NCBI GenBank assembly: GCA_045538075.1
Contig: JAZSQT010000114.1
Location: 1-45,866, forward strand
Direction of reading: 5' to 3'
Length of the DNA stretch: 45,866 nt
Origin: JAZSQT01 sp045538075
Lineage (GTDB): Bacteria; Chrysiogenota; Deferribacteres; Deferribacterales; Mucispirillaceae
This document shows positions 8,126 through 16,698 of the stretch, in pieces. The translations under genes and the position numbers were made by a program. Position 1 is the first letter of the stretch. Every line of letters begins with the position of its first letter. Below the pieces are notes generated by a model. That model saw only the letters and a list, made by a program, of their open reading frames with translations. It was not told the origin of the DNA and made no database searches.

Positions 8126-9745
8126 ATGAATAAAATAAAATATTACATAGATTTCATTAACAAATTACCTAATACAATAGTTTTTGTTCTATTTACTATA
8201 GTGTTAACAATTGTATATTCTTTATTATATAACCAGCAGTTGTTTAAGAACCAATATCCAGAAGAATATTTTCTGATATTAATGTTAATGTCCTTTGCTC
8301 GTGATGCAGTAATTTGGTATATAGCAGCATTAAATAAGTGGGTATTCTTAATTTTTGCTCCAATAATGTTTCTTTTTGGTAGTGGTCTAAATTATTTCGT
8401 TACTACTGCCAATATGGGCATTGGCATAGGAATGTTTGAATTATTGTTTAATACAAACATTAATGAAGCAGCTGGAGTTATACATACTGATTTTATTGTT
8501 ACTTTAATAATAAGTTTAATTATTTCTGCCGTATTTATTGTAATTCGTTTTTTTATGAATGGTATTAAAAGATGGAAGATAAAAGGACTTCTTCTATTAG
8601 TGTTTTTAATGCCAGTATTCTTAGGCAAATTACCAGAAGATGATTTGAAAGAAGTTAAATACGGTAAAGGTGGTACAACAGAAAGAGGTATCCACCTTAT
8701 GCCAGAAAAGATTTTAGAAAACTTTTATCATTACTCTTTAAACCAATACCGTATTAATAAAATGCTTAAGGATAGGTCAAAATTAACAGCAATACAAGTT
8801 GATTACGACGAATTAAACGAAGCAAACCCAGAAATTATTGTGTTTATTTTAACTGATGCTTTAAGAAGAGACCATATGCAAATTAATGGTTATGAAAGAG
8901 AAACTACACCTTATTTAATAGAAAATGGGTTTATTTCTTATAACGATATGTATGCTTGCGAAACTTCTACAACAAGAAGTGTTCCTTGTCTTACTTCAAG
9001 ACAATCAAGAAAAGATGACCGTATGCAGTTTTTAAAAGAACCTTCTATATTGAGTATTTTTAAATCTGCAGGCTTTGATACAGCTTGGATTAGTGCTCAA
9101 AATTCAATTTCAACAAGCGATTATGGTGCAAATATAATTGCTTCTGATGCCGATTTTATGTTTTTTAATGATAACTCAATTAAATATGATTACGAACTTT
9201 TGCCAGTATTAGATGATTTTCTATCAAGAAACGATAAGAAAAAAGTAGTAATTCTTCATCTAAATGGTAGTCATTGGGATTACCATATTCGCTACCCAAA
9301 AGATAAAAAAATATGGACACCAGAATGCACTACTTGGGTATATGATTGTGGTATTGAAGAAGTAGTTAATGCTTATGATAATACTATTGTTGCAACTGAT
9401 AGCCTTTTTAATGATGTAGTTAAGAGGTTAAAGGATAAAAATGCTATGATTTTCTTTTCTTCAGACCATGGTCAATTTTTAGGCGAAAAAGGTATGCGAC
9501 TTCATCAACATGAAATGTTGCATCACAAAGAAGTTGCCGTTGTTCCTTTTGGTGTTTGGTTAAGCGAAAAAGCAAAAGAAAATAATAAATATCCTTATAT
9601 AATTAACAATAAAGATAAATATACTAACCACGATAATATTTTTCACAGTATAGCCCATTGTGGTGGCTTATCTTCATCTTTAATTGATGAAAATTTAAGT
9701 ATATGTTCTGATAAATTAATTAGCTTACCTAACGAATTTCCATAA
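8126..9745 (+). CDS. Inner-membrane sulfatase-family protein, probable phosphoethanolamine transferase
   Basis: About five N-terminal membrane helices (residues ~10-175) are followed by a periplasmic alkaline-phosphatase-fold domain. The domain begins IIVFILTDALRRDH, has the nucleophile region CETSTTRSVPCLTS (Thr280 by my count) and ends with the metal-binding FSSDHGQFLGEKG...LHQHEM. This order matches EptA/CptA enzymes, which move phosphoethanolamine from phosphatidylethanolamine to lipid A or core sugars. Divergently adjacent GT9 genes fit an LPS role. A GTG at 8105 would add seven residues but has no well-spaced ribosome binding site; the ATG at 8126 has GGGA 11 bases upstream. The exact acceptor is unknown. 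Confidence 0.8.
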   Translation: MNKIKYYIDFINKLPNTIVFVLFTIVLTIVYSLLYNQQLFKNQYPEEYFLILMLMSFARDAVIWYIAALNKWVFLIFAPIMFLFGSGLNYFVTTANMGIGIGMFELLFNTNINEAAGVIHTDFIVTLIISLIISAVFIVIRFFMNGIKRWKIKGLLLLVFLMPVFLGKLPEDDLKEVKYGKGGTTERGIHLMPEKILENFYHYSLNQYRINKMLKDRSKLTAIQVDYDELNEANPEIIVFILTDALRRDHMQINGYERETTPYLIENGFISYNDMYACETSTTRSVPCLTSRQSRKDDRMQFLKEPSILSIFKSAGFDTAWISAQNSISTSDYGANIIASDADFMFFNDNSIKYDYELLPVLDDFLSRNDKKKVVILHLNGSHWDYHIRYPKDKKIWTPECTTWVYDCGIEEVVNAYDNTIVATDSLFNDVVKRLKDKNAMIFFSSDHGQFLGEKGMRLHQHEMLHHKEVAVVPFGVWLSEKAKENNKYPYIINNKDKYTNHDNIFHSIAHCGGLSSSLIDENLSICSDKLISLPNEFP

Positions 9746-9851
9746 AATAAAGTAGCATTTTATATTGGATTATTGTCTATAATATCTAATAGAAATATGG
9801 AGGGTAAATCTTTTTGAATTGAAAAAAGCAATTAAATTTGATATAAAAAGA

Positions 9852-9880
9852 TTGACAATACCTTTTACTTTAATTACAAT
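9852..9880 (+). promoter_or_regulatory. Strong sigma70-type promoter ahead of the yceD-rpmF-plsX-fab block
   Basis: TTGACA (9852-9857), exactly 17 bases, then TACAAT (9875-9880): a full-consensus -35 and a five-of-six -10. An A-rich tract lies upstream. The predicted start is near 9887, only about six bases before the ATG at 9894. Confidence 0.7.
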
Positions 9881-9893
9881 TATCGGCTTATAT

Positions 9894-10397
9894 ATGAAAA
9901 TATTTTACGAAAAGATTGAAGAAAATGGCTTAACGTTAGATTACTCATTTTCTTTTAAAGAAGATAATGATAATTTTGAAAAAGTTGTTTTCTCTGGCAA
10001 TATAATAAAAACTGGCGATGTATATACTGTTACTGGCGATATGGAAGTAAAATTTACTTGTCCTTGTGATAGATGTTTAGAGCCAGTTAATTTAGAGTTT
10101 AGAGAACGTATTATTCAAGCTATATCACCTATTGGGGAATATCCAATATCTGATTCTGAAGAGGACGGTTTAAGTGATGACGAAGCTGGTTTATACGTTA
10201 CGCCCGTTGATTATTTTGATTTAGAAGAATTTTTAAGGGCAGAAGCATTGTTGTTTATACCAGTAAAACGTTTGTGTAAGCAAGATTGCAAAGGTATATG
10301 TGCAAATTGTGGGGCATTACTTAATAGCGAAAAATGTAGTTGTGCTAATGAAACAGATTTTAGATGGGAAGCCCTTAAAAAATTAAAAGATAATTAG
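9894..10397 (+). CDS. yceD: YceD/DUF177 family protein
   Basis: A small acidic protein of the DUF177 family, nearly always found just before rpmF, and in plants and E. coli linked to 23S rRNA accumulation. It has paired cysteines in CPCDRCLEP, the acidic VTPVDYFDLEEFLRAEALLFIPVK segment, and a C-terminal cluster CKQDCKGICANCG...KCSC that probably binds a metal. I start at the ATG at 9894 (MKIFYEKIEENGLTL), which matches usual family starts and lies just behind a consensus promoter. An in-frame TTG at 9819, with GGAGGG 14 bases upstream, would add 25 residues but would place the promoter inside the gene. rpmF follows after 16 bases. Confidence 0.8.
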   Translation: MKIFYEKIEENGLTLDYSFSFKEDNDNFEKVVFSGNIIKTGDVYTVTGDMEVKFTCPCDRCLEPVNLEFRERIIQAISPIGEYPISDSEEDGLSDDEAGLYVTPVDYFDLEEFLRAEALLFIPVKRLCKQDCKGICANCGALLNSEKCSCANETDFRWEALKKLKDN

Positions 10398-10413
10398 AAA
10401 AGGAGTTATAAAA

Positions 10414-10596
10414 ATGCCAAATCCTAAACACAAAAAAACTAAAAGTAAAGTTGGTATGAGAAGATCTCATCATCACGCATCTTCACTTCAAGCAGTTAAA
10501 TGCGATAAATGTGGAGAGCTTAAACAAGCTCACATAGTTTGTCCTGCTTGTGGTTCTTATAAAGGCGAACAAGTTATAGACAAAAAAGAAGTTTAA
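10414..10596 (+). CDS. rpmF: 50S ribosomal protein L32
   Basis: A 60-residue L32, a component of the large ribosomal subunit. The start MPNPKHKKTKSKVGMRRSHH is characteristic, and two CxxC pairs (CDKCGE and CPACGS) form the zinc-binding version. An AAAAGGAG ribosome binding site precedes the ATG. Placed between yceD and plsX, the standard linkage between ribosome and fatty-acid genes. Confidence 0.97.
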   Translation: MPNPKHKKTKSKVGMRRSHHHASSLQAVKCDKCGELKQAHIVCPACGSYKGEQVIDKKEV

Positions 10597-10620
10597 GATT
10601 TTTTAGTTAAAGGTGAATCT

Positions 10621-11658
10621 ATGATTGTATCTGTTGATGCTATGGGTGGTGATTTTGCGCCAGATATTGTAGTAAAGGGTGCTATTAAGGCAGTAAATGA
10701 TTATGATGACATTGAAGTTATCCTTGTTGGTAATGAAGTTGTTATTAAAGAATGTCTTAATAAATACTCTTATAATAATGAGCGTAAGATAAGAATACAT
10801 CATGCAGAGCAAGTAGTAGAAATGGACGATCACCCATCAGAAATTGTTAGGGGCAAGCGTAAGTCGTCTATGCACGAAGGTTTAAAGTTAGTAAAGTCTG
10901 GTCAAGCAAATGGTTTTTTTAGTGCTGGAAATTCTGGTGCTGTTATGGCTGTTGCTATGGTTACATTAGGGCTACTTGAGGGAGTATCTCGCCCTGCAAT
11001 AGGGACAATATTGCCTTGCGATAATAGTAGAGGATACTTTTTTATGCTTGATGTTGGTGCTAATGTTGATTGTAAGCCAGAACATTTGCTTACTTTTGCT
11101 ATAATGGGTTCTGCTTATGCAAGAAAAGTGCTAAAAATTGATAACCCAACGGTAGGGTTGTTGAATAACGGTGAAGAAGAAGGCAAAGGCGATATGCTTT
11201 CAAAAACAGTATATCCAATTTTGAAAGATTGTGAACCTATCAATTTTGTCGGCAATGTTGAAGGCAAAGCTCTTTACAAAGGCGAAGCAGATGTCGTTGT
11301 TTGCGATGGTTTTGTCGGTAATATTGCATTAAAAGTTAGTGAATCGGTATCAAGTTTTCTTTTTAAAATGTTAAAAGATGAGCTTACTGGTTCTTTTAAA
11401 AATAAATTAGGGGCTTTAATTTCTAAAAGTGCTTTTGTAAATGTTAAAAACCGTGGCGATAGTTCTCAATACGGAGGAGCTCCATTATTGGGAGTTAAGG
11501 GAGTTTGTGTAATAGGACACGGCTCAAGTAATGAGGTGGCTATTGCTAATGGTATTAGAGTTGCAAAAGAAGCAGCTGTAAATAAAATGAACGAAGCAAT
11601 AACAGATGATGTTAAAAACGCATTAACAAGTATTATTAGTTCTAAATATTTTTTATAA
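10621..11658 (+). CDS. plsX: Phosphate acyltransferase PlsX
   Basis: Makes acyl-phosphate from acyl-ACP at the membrane, feeding PlsY in phospholipid synthesis. The start MIVSVDAMGGDFAPDIVVKG is the family hallmark, followed by SAGNSGAVMA, the LDVGANVDCKPEHL stretch and the VCDGFVGNIALK block; 345 residues is normal. It lies 24 bases behind rpmF and precedes fabD, the classic fatty-acid cluster order. A 78-base gap before fabD contains T-rich sequence but no clear terminator. Confidence 0.96.
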   Translation: MIVSVDAMGGDFAPDIVVKGAIKAVNDYDDIEVILVGNEVVIKECLNKYSYNNERKIRIHHAEQVVEMDDHPSEIVRGKRKSSMHEGLKLVKSGQANGFFSAGNSGAVMAVAMVTLGLLEGVSRPAIGTILPCDNSRGYFFMLDVGANVDCKPEHLLTFAIMGSAYARKVLKIDNPTVGLLNNGEEEGKGDMLSKTVYPILKDCEPINFVGNVEGKALYKGEADVVVCDGFVGNIALKVSESVSSFLFKMLKDELTGSFKNKLGALISKSAFVNVKNRGDSSQYGGAPLLGVKGVCVIGHGSSNEVAIANGIRVAKEAAVNKMNEAITDDVKNALTSIISSKYFL

Positions 11659-11736
11659 TTAGTTTTTATTTTTTTTATTTCTTTGATGTCGTTTGTTTAG
11701 CTTCGCCAATATTTTTTGTAGTTATATGGAGGGATA

Positions 11737-12651
11737 ATGGCAGTAGCAGTAGTTTTTCCCGGTCAAGGTTCTCAATTTGTTGGCATGGGAAAAGATTTTT
11801 TTGATAAAAGTGAAAAGTCAAAAAGTTTTTTTAAAGAAGCAGATGATAGTTTAGGTTATTCTCTTTCTAAAATAATGTTTGAAGGTAGCCAAGATGAATT
11901 AAGGCTTACTCAAAATACTCAACCTGCACTTCTTACAATGAGTGCTGTTGTATGGAATGAGATTAAAGATAAAGTTAAACCAGATTTTTTTGCAGGTCAT
12001 TCATTAGGCGAATATTCTGCCGTATATGCTGCAGGTGGGCTATCTTTTACAGATGCAGTAAAAGCAGTGCATAATCGTGGCAAATTTATGCAAAATGCAG
12101 TTGCTGTTGGTGTTGGTGCAATGGCTGCAGTTCTTGGATTGAAAGATGAAGAAGTAATTACTGCATGTAAAGAATTTTCTAAAGAAGGAGCGATAGTTGA
12201 ACCAGCAAATTTTAATTGTGATGGTCAAATCGTAATAGCAGGTCATGCTGCAGTTTTTGAAGAATTTACAGAAATTTTAAAATCTAAAGGAGCAAAAAGA
12301 GTAGTTAGTTTGCCAGTATCTGCTCCATTCCATTGTTCCTTAATGAAAAAAGCTCAAGAAGATATGGAAAAATATTTTGAGAGTGTTACTTTTTCTGATT
12401 TAAAGATACCAGTAGTAAACAATATTGATGCAACTATTGAAGAAAAAGCAAGTGATGTTAAAGACGCATTTATACGTCAAATTTCAGGTTCTGTAAAATG
12501 GACAGAATCAGTCAAATATATGATAAGTAAAGGCGTTGATACTTTTATTGAGGCAGGAGCAGGAGCAGTATTAACTGGACTTATTAAAAAAATTGACAAA
12601 AATGTTACTTGTATTAATATTTCAAGTATTGACGATTTATCAAAACTATAA
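11737..12651 (+). CDS. fabD: Malonyl-CoA:ACP transacylase
   Basis: Transfers malonyl from CoA to acyl carrier protein, giving the extender unit for fatty-acid synthesis in the cytosol. It has the VFPGQGSQFVGMG start, the nucleophile elbow GHSLGEYSA (Ser89), and the downstream APFHCSLM histidine segment. Its 304 residues match the family. A TGGAGGG ribosome binding site lies just before the ATG. fabG starts 18 bases downstream. fabH is not in this cluster, although it often lies between plsX and fabD. Confidence 0.96.
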   Translation: MAVAVVFPGQGSQFVGMGKDFFDKSEKSKSFFKEADDSLGYSLSKIMFEGSQDELRLTQNTQPALLTMSAVVWNEIKDKVKPDFFAGHSLGEYSAVYAAGGLSFTDAVKAVHNRGKFMQNAVAVGVGAMAAVLGLKDEEVITACKEFSKEGAIVEPANFNCDGQIVIAGHAAVFEEFTEILKSKGAKRVVSLPVSAPFHCSLMKKAQEDMEKYFESVTFSDLKIPVVNNIDATIEEKASDVKDAFIRQISGSVKWTESVKYMISKGVDTFIEAGAGAVLTGLIKKIDKNVTCINISSIDDLSKL

Positions 12652-12669
12652 TATTTAAAGGTAATGAAA

Positions 12670-13413
12670 ATGTTAAAAGATAAAATAGCAATAGTTACTG
12701 GTGCCTCAAGAGGGATAGGCAAAGCTATAGCAATTGAGCTTGCAAAAGCTAATGCAAAAGTTGTTGTTAATTATTCATCAAGCCAAAAAGAAGCTGATGA
12801 AGTAGTATCTATTATAGAAAGTAATGGTGGCGTTGCTTTTTCCTTTAAAGCAAGTGTTAATATTAATGAAGAAGTAGAAGCAATGTTTAAAGCTACTGAA
12901 GAAAAATTTGGTAGTAGCTGTGATATATTAGTTAATAATGCTGGAATTACGAAAGACAATCTTCTTATCCGTATGAAAGATGAGGAGTGGGATAGAGTAA
13001 TTGATGTCAATTTAAAAGGCGTTTTCTTATGCACAAGGCTTGCTGCAAAATCTATGATGAAAAAACGTTACGGCAAAATTATTAATATATCAAGTGTAGT
13101 TGGTTTCAGTGGTAACGCAGGTCAATTTAATTATTGTGCTACAAAAAGTGGCGTTATTGGTATGACTAAATCTGCTGCTATTGAGTTAGCAGGTAAAGGC
13201 GTTAGAGTTAATGCTGTAGCACCAGGCTTTATTGATACTGAAATGACGTCAGTTTTGCCAGAACAAGTAAAGGAATCAATGCTTGAAAAAATTCCTTTAA
13301 AATCTGTTGGTAATTGTAGCGATATAGCAAAAGCTGTGCTATATTTAGCCAGTAGCGATTCAGATTATATTACAGGGCAAACTATCCATGTAAATGGTGG
13401 ATTATATATGTAA
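12670..13413 (+). CDS. fabG: 3-oxoacyl-ACP reductase
   Basis: NADPH-dependent reduction of beta-ketoacyl-ACP, the first reduction of the elongation cycle. A short-chain dehydrogenase: TGASRGIG cofactor loop, NNAGITKDNL, catalytic Ser142, Tyr155 and Lys159 (YCATK), and the C-terminal YITGQTIHVNGGLYM that is typical of FabG. An ATG at 12664 is in frame, but AAAGG at 12657-12661 is eight bases from the ATG at 12670 and only two from the first, so I use the second. It gives 247 residues. Confidence 0.95.
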   Translation: MLKDKIAIVTGASRGIGKAIAIELAKANAKVVVNYSSSQKEADEVVSIIESNGGVAFSFKASVNINEEVEAMFKATEEKFGSSCDILVNNAGITKDNLLIRMKDEEWDRVIDVNLKGVFLCTRLAAKSMMKKRYGKIINISSVVGFSGNAGQFNYCATKSGVIGMTKSAAIELAGKGVRVNAVAPGFIDTEMTSVLPEQVKESMLEKIPLKSVGNCSDIAKAVLYLASSDSDYITGQTIHVNGGLYM

Positions 13414-13482
13414 TTTATTACAGATTTCGGTCTGTTTAAAATCGTTTTAATAAATAGATTATTATTGAGGAGGGCATAAATT

Positions 13483-13716
13483 ATGTCACAAATTGAAGCA
13501 AAAGTTAAAGAAATTATTGCAAGAGAACTTAATGTTGATGAGTCTGAAGTTAGACCAGAAGCATCGTTTATTGAAGATTTAGGAGCTGATTCTCTTGATA
13601 CTGTTCAACTTATTATGGCTTTTGAAGAAGAGTTTGGAGTAGAAATTCCAGATGAAGAAGCTCAAAATATCAAAACAGTTGGTGATGCACTTAAATTTAT
13701 AGAATCTAATTCTTAA
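13483..13716 (+). CDS. acpP: Acyl carrier protein
   Basis: A 77-residue acidic four-helix carrier that holds growing acyl chains on a 4'-phosphopantetheine arm. The attachment serine is in GADSLDTVQL (Ser37), and the second helix MAFEEEFGVEIPDEEAQ is highly conserved. A strong GAGGAGG ribosome binding site precedes the ATG. A hairpin with a T run at 13731-13755 follows the stop, so acpP may be made in excess over fabF. Confidence 0.98.
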   Translation: MSQIEAKVKEIIARELNVDESEVRPEASFIEDLGADSLDTVQLIMAFEEEFGVEIPDEEAQNIKTVGDALKFIESNS

Positions 13717-13730
13717 TTTAATATCATTTA

Positions 13731-13755
13731 GGGTTAGGTTAACTAACCCTTTTTT
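13731..13755 (+). terminator. Intrinsic terminator between acpP and fabF
   Basis: A perfect seven-base stem GGGTTAG (13731-13737) / CTAACCC (13743-13749), a five-base loop, then six T. It stands inside an otherwise co-directional block, 15 bases before the fabF GTG start. Confidence 0.75.
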
Positions 13756-13769
13756 AGTATGGAGGAATA

Positions 13770-15008
13770 GTGAAAAATAGAGTCGTTGTTACTGGTATGG
13801 GTGCCATTACACCTTTAGGAAATACTCTAAAGGATAACTGGGATAACCTACTATCAGGAAAAAGTGGAGCTGGGCTTATTTCTAAGTTTGATGCATCGTC
13901 ATTTCCAGTTAGAATTAGTGCAGAAGTCAAGGATTTTGACCCTGCAAATTACGTAGATAAAAAAGAAGTTAAAAAGTTTGATTATTTCGTTTTTTATGCT
14001 CTTGCTGCATCTATAGAAGCAATGGAGCATTCTGGTCTTAATAATTATAATTACGATAAAGATAGAGCTGGTTGTGTAATTGGAGCTGGTATTGGTGGTT
14101 TTAAAACTATAGAAGATACGCAAGAAATGTATCTTGCTGGTGGGTATAAAAAAGTATCTCCATTTTTTATTCCAAGTGCAATTATTAATATGGCAAGTGG
14201 TCTTGTTTCTATTAGATATGGACTTAAAGGTCCAAATTTGAGTGTAGTTACTGCTTGTGCTACTGGAACTCATGCAGTAGGCGATGCTGCAAGAATGATA
14301 GAGCGTGGAGATGCTGATATTATGATTGCTGGTGGTTCAGAAGCCGCTATTACTCCTCTTGCTGTTGGTGGTTTTTCTAATATGCGAGCTTTATCAAGAA
14401 GAAATGATGACCCAAAAACGGCAAGCCGTCCTTTTGATAAAGATAGAGACGGTTTTCTCATTGGTGAAGGTGGTGGGATATTAATATTAGAAAATCTTGA
14501 CCATGCCCTTAAAAGGGGAGCAAAAATATATGGAGAAATAGTTGGTTACGGTATGAGTGGCGATGCCTATCATATTACTATGCCTTCTCAAGATGGCGAT
14601 GGTGCTAAAAGATGTATGGCTATGGCTATAAAAGATGCTGGAATTACACCAGATAAAGTAGATTATATCAATGCCCATGGAACTTCTACTCCTTTTAATG
14701 ATGTAATAGAAACAAGGGCAATTAAAGACCTTTTTGGTGATCATGCAAAAAATTTAAAGATAAGTTCTACAAAATCTATGACTGGTCATCTTTTAGGTGC
14801 TGCTGGTGCTGTAGAAAGTATATATACAGTTATGGCGTTACATGAAGGTATTATTCCGCCTACAATCAACCTTGAAAACCAAGACCCAGAATGTGATTTA
14901 GATTACGTTCCAAATAAAGCAATTAAACATAATGCTATATATGGGCTTTCAAATTCATTTGGTTTCGGTGGAACAAACGCTTCTTTATTATTTAAAAAAT
15001 ATGAATAA
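13770..15008 (+). CDS. fabF: 3-oxoacyl-ACP synthase II
   Basis: Condenses malonyl-ACP with acyl-ACP during chain elongation. The thiolase-fold active site is intact: Cys163 in VTACATGTHAVGDA, the first His in INAHGTSTPFND and the second in MTGHLLGAAGAVE, with the C-terminal SNSFGFGGTNASLLF. It is 412 residues. It starts at GTG (13770) with GGAGGA a few bases upstream, directly after a terminator-like hairpin. Its last codons overlap the rnc start by eight bases, so the two are probably translationally coupled. Confidence 0.97.
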   Translation: MKNRVVVTGMGAITPLGNTLKDNWDNLLSGKSGAGLISKFDASSFPVRISAEVKDFDPANYVDKKEVKKFDYFVFYALAASIEAMEHSGLNNYNYDKDRAGCVIGAGIGGFKTIEDTQEMYLAGGYKKVSPFFIPSAIINMASGLVSIRYGLKGPNLSVVTACATGTHAVGDAARMIERGDADIMIAGGSEAAITPLAVGGFSNMRALSRRNDDPKTASRPFDKDRDGFLIGEGGGILILENLDHALKRGAKIYGEIVGYGMSGDAYHITMPSQDGDGAKRCMAMAIKDAGITPDKVDYINAHGTSTPFNDVIETRAIKDLFGDHAKNLKISSTKSMTGHLLGAAGAVESIYTVMALHEGIIPPTINLENQDPECDLDYVPNKAIKHNAIYGLSNSFGFGGTNASLLFKKYE

Positions 15009-15681
15009 TAAAATAAATTTAGAAAAAAATATTTTATATAACTTTAGTAACAAGAGCCTCTTAATAGAGGCTCTTACTCATAGCTCATACGCTAATGAGA
15101 AAAATATTAATTACAATTATGAACGATTAGAATTTTTAGGAGATGCAGTATTAGAATTAACTGTATCTTGTTATTTAATTGAAAAGTATAAGGATTTTTC
15201 AGAAGGTCAGTTATCATCAATTAGATCTTATATTGTTAGTGAAAAGTTTTTATCAAAAAAAGCAAAAGAATTGAATATTGATGAATCTGTTTTTATCAGT
15301 GGTGGAGTTCTTAAAGTTTCAAAAACTGTCAATAATTCTATATTAGCAGATGTTTTTGAAGCTATTATTGGTGCAATATATATTGATAGTAACTTTGATA
15401 AAACTAAAGAAATTGTGTTAAACTTAATAGGTAAAGACATTGATTTAGCAGCAAAAGAAAAAATAATTGTTGATGCTAAAGGTGAAATTCAAAAATTCAC
15501 CCAAATAAGATACGGTTCTTTACCACAATACACAGTCATAAAAGAAGAAGGTCCAGACCATAACAAAGTTTATACAGTTAAATTAGTTATAAATAATGAA
15601 TTATCTTTTATTGGTGTAGCCTCAACTAAAAAAAATGCAGAAAAAGAAGCAGCCCTTGAAGCATTAAAACGTATATATTAG
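15001..15681 (+). CDS. rnc: Ribonuclease III
   Basis: Cleaves double-stranded RNA, including the rRNA precursor stems. The signature ERLEFLGDAVLEL (residues 41-53) holds the catalytic acidic residues. A second acidic site lies in NSILADVFEAIIGAIY. A dsRNA-binding domain (KGEIQKFTQIRYGSLPQYTV...KKNAEKEAALEAL) ends the protein. The frame is open further upstream inside fabF, but the ATG at 15001 gives the normal start and 226 residues. Confidence 0.96.
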   Translation: MNNKINLEKNILYNFSNKSLLIEALTHSSYANEKNINYNYERLEFLGDAVLELTVSCYLIEKYKDFSEGQLSSIRSYIVSEKFLSKKAKELNIDESVFISGGVLKVSKTVNNSILADVFEAIIGAIYIDSNFDKTKEIVLNLIGKDIDLAAKEKIIVDAKGEIQKFTQIRYGSLPQYTVIKEEGPDHNKVYTVKLVINNELSFIGVASTKKNAEKEAALEALKRIY

Positions 15682-15690
15682 AATCGTATA

Positions 15691-16698
15691 ATGAATAAAA
15701 TTTTACCAGTATTTCTTCCTTTTACTGCTTGTGGCAACAAGTGTATTTTTTGCGACCAAAATGCAATTACTAACACAAAAATAGAAACAAATATTTTACA
15801 ATCTGCTATTAATCAAATAGAAAAATGGTTTAGTTATAGTGATAAATATGATGAAATTGCCTTTTATGGTGGCAATTTTGGTGCAATTGATAAAAAAAAT
15901 CGTGTAGAATTTTATAATCTTGCCAGTAGATACGGAATAAAAAATATTCGTTTTTCTACTAGAGTAGATACTATAAATAATGATTTAATTGAAGAAATAG
16001 ATAAATTTAAAATAAATTTTGTAGAATTAGGTGTTCAAAGCCTTGATGATAAAGTATTAAGAGATAATATAAGGCCATATAATAAATCAGATGTTTTTTT
16101 GTCTATAGAAAATTTAAATAAAGTTACTAATTGTGGTATCCAGTTAATGACGGATATGTATAGTCAGAATAAATTTTCTGCTATTAGTGATGCTTTATTA
16201 TTATCAGAATTAGATATAAAAACCGTTAGAATTTATCCAACTCAAGTTTATAAAAATACTCAATTATATAATTTATACAAATTAGGTTTATATAAAGAAA
16301 GTAATTTTATAGATACATTATTAACTGTAACATCAATGTATATTATCTTTAGTAGTAAAAATATAAAAGTCATTAGAATAGGTTTGCCGTTAGAAGCAAT
16401 TGATAACCCAGATAGAGTAGCAGGGATATATCATAATTCTATGGGAGATTTAGTAAAAACATTAGTAGTGTTGCTATATTTTGAAAGTGGTAACACGTGC
16501 AAATTTTATGGATATAAGGGGATAGTTAGAGAATTATTTAAAAATAAATTTCCTTTTGATGATAAAAATAATAATATTGATTTTAATGAAATTTGTAAAA
16601 TAGTAAGGAGCAAATACCTTGAGGATAGTAAGTGGTTTTTTGAAAGCAAAGCAAATTTCTTTGCCGAAAAACTCAAAAGCAAGACCTACAACAGATAA
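15691..16698 (+). CDS. Radical SAM protein (Elp3/NifB-type domain)
   Basis: A radical SAM enzyme: cysteines C14, C18 and C21 in TACGNKCIFCDQ bind the 4Fe-4S cluster. The next blocks, FYGGNFGAID and the VELGVQSLDDKVLR barrel strand, are as in Elp3-like and coproporphyrinogen-oxidase-like members. No second cluster motif was seen and the substrate is unknown. It directly follows rnc (nine-base gap). Its 3' end overlaps the rsmD start by 80 bases in another frame; the last ~27 codons are therefore doubly coding or the two starts/stops need checking. Confidence 0.8.
   Translation: MNKILPVFLPFTACGNKCIFCDQNAITNTKIETNILQSAINQIEKWFSYSDKYDEIAFYGGNFGAIDKKNRVEFYNLASRYGIKNIRFSTRVDTINNDLIEEIDKFKINFVELGVQSLDDKVLRDNIRPYNKSDVFLSIENLNKVTNCGIQLMTDMYSQNKFSAISDALLLSELDIKTVRIYPTQVYKNTQLYNLYKLGLYKESNFIDTLLTVTSMYIIFSSKNIKVIRIGLPLEAIDNPDRVAGIYHNSMGDLVKTLVVLLYFESGNTCKFYGYKGIVRELFKNKFPFDDKNNNIDFNEICKIVRSKYLEDSKWFFESKANFFAEKLKSKTYNR

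Noticed and set aside
13430..13445. ACAGA/TCTGT hairpin between fabG and acpP as a terminator
   Set aside because: The stem is only five bases and the following T run is short.
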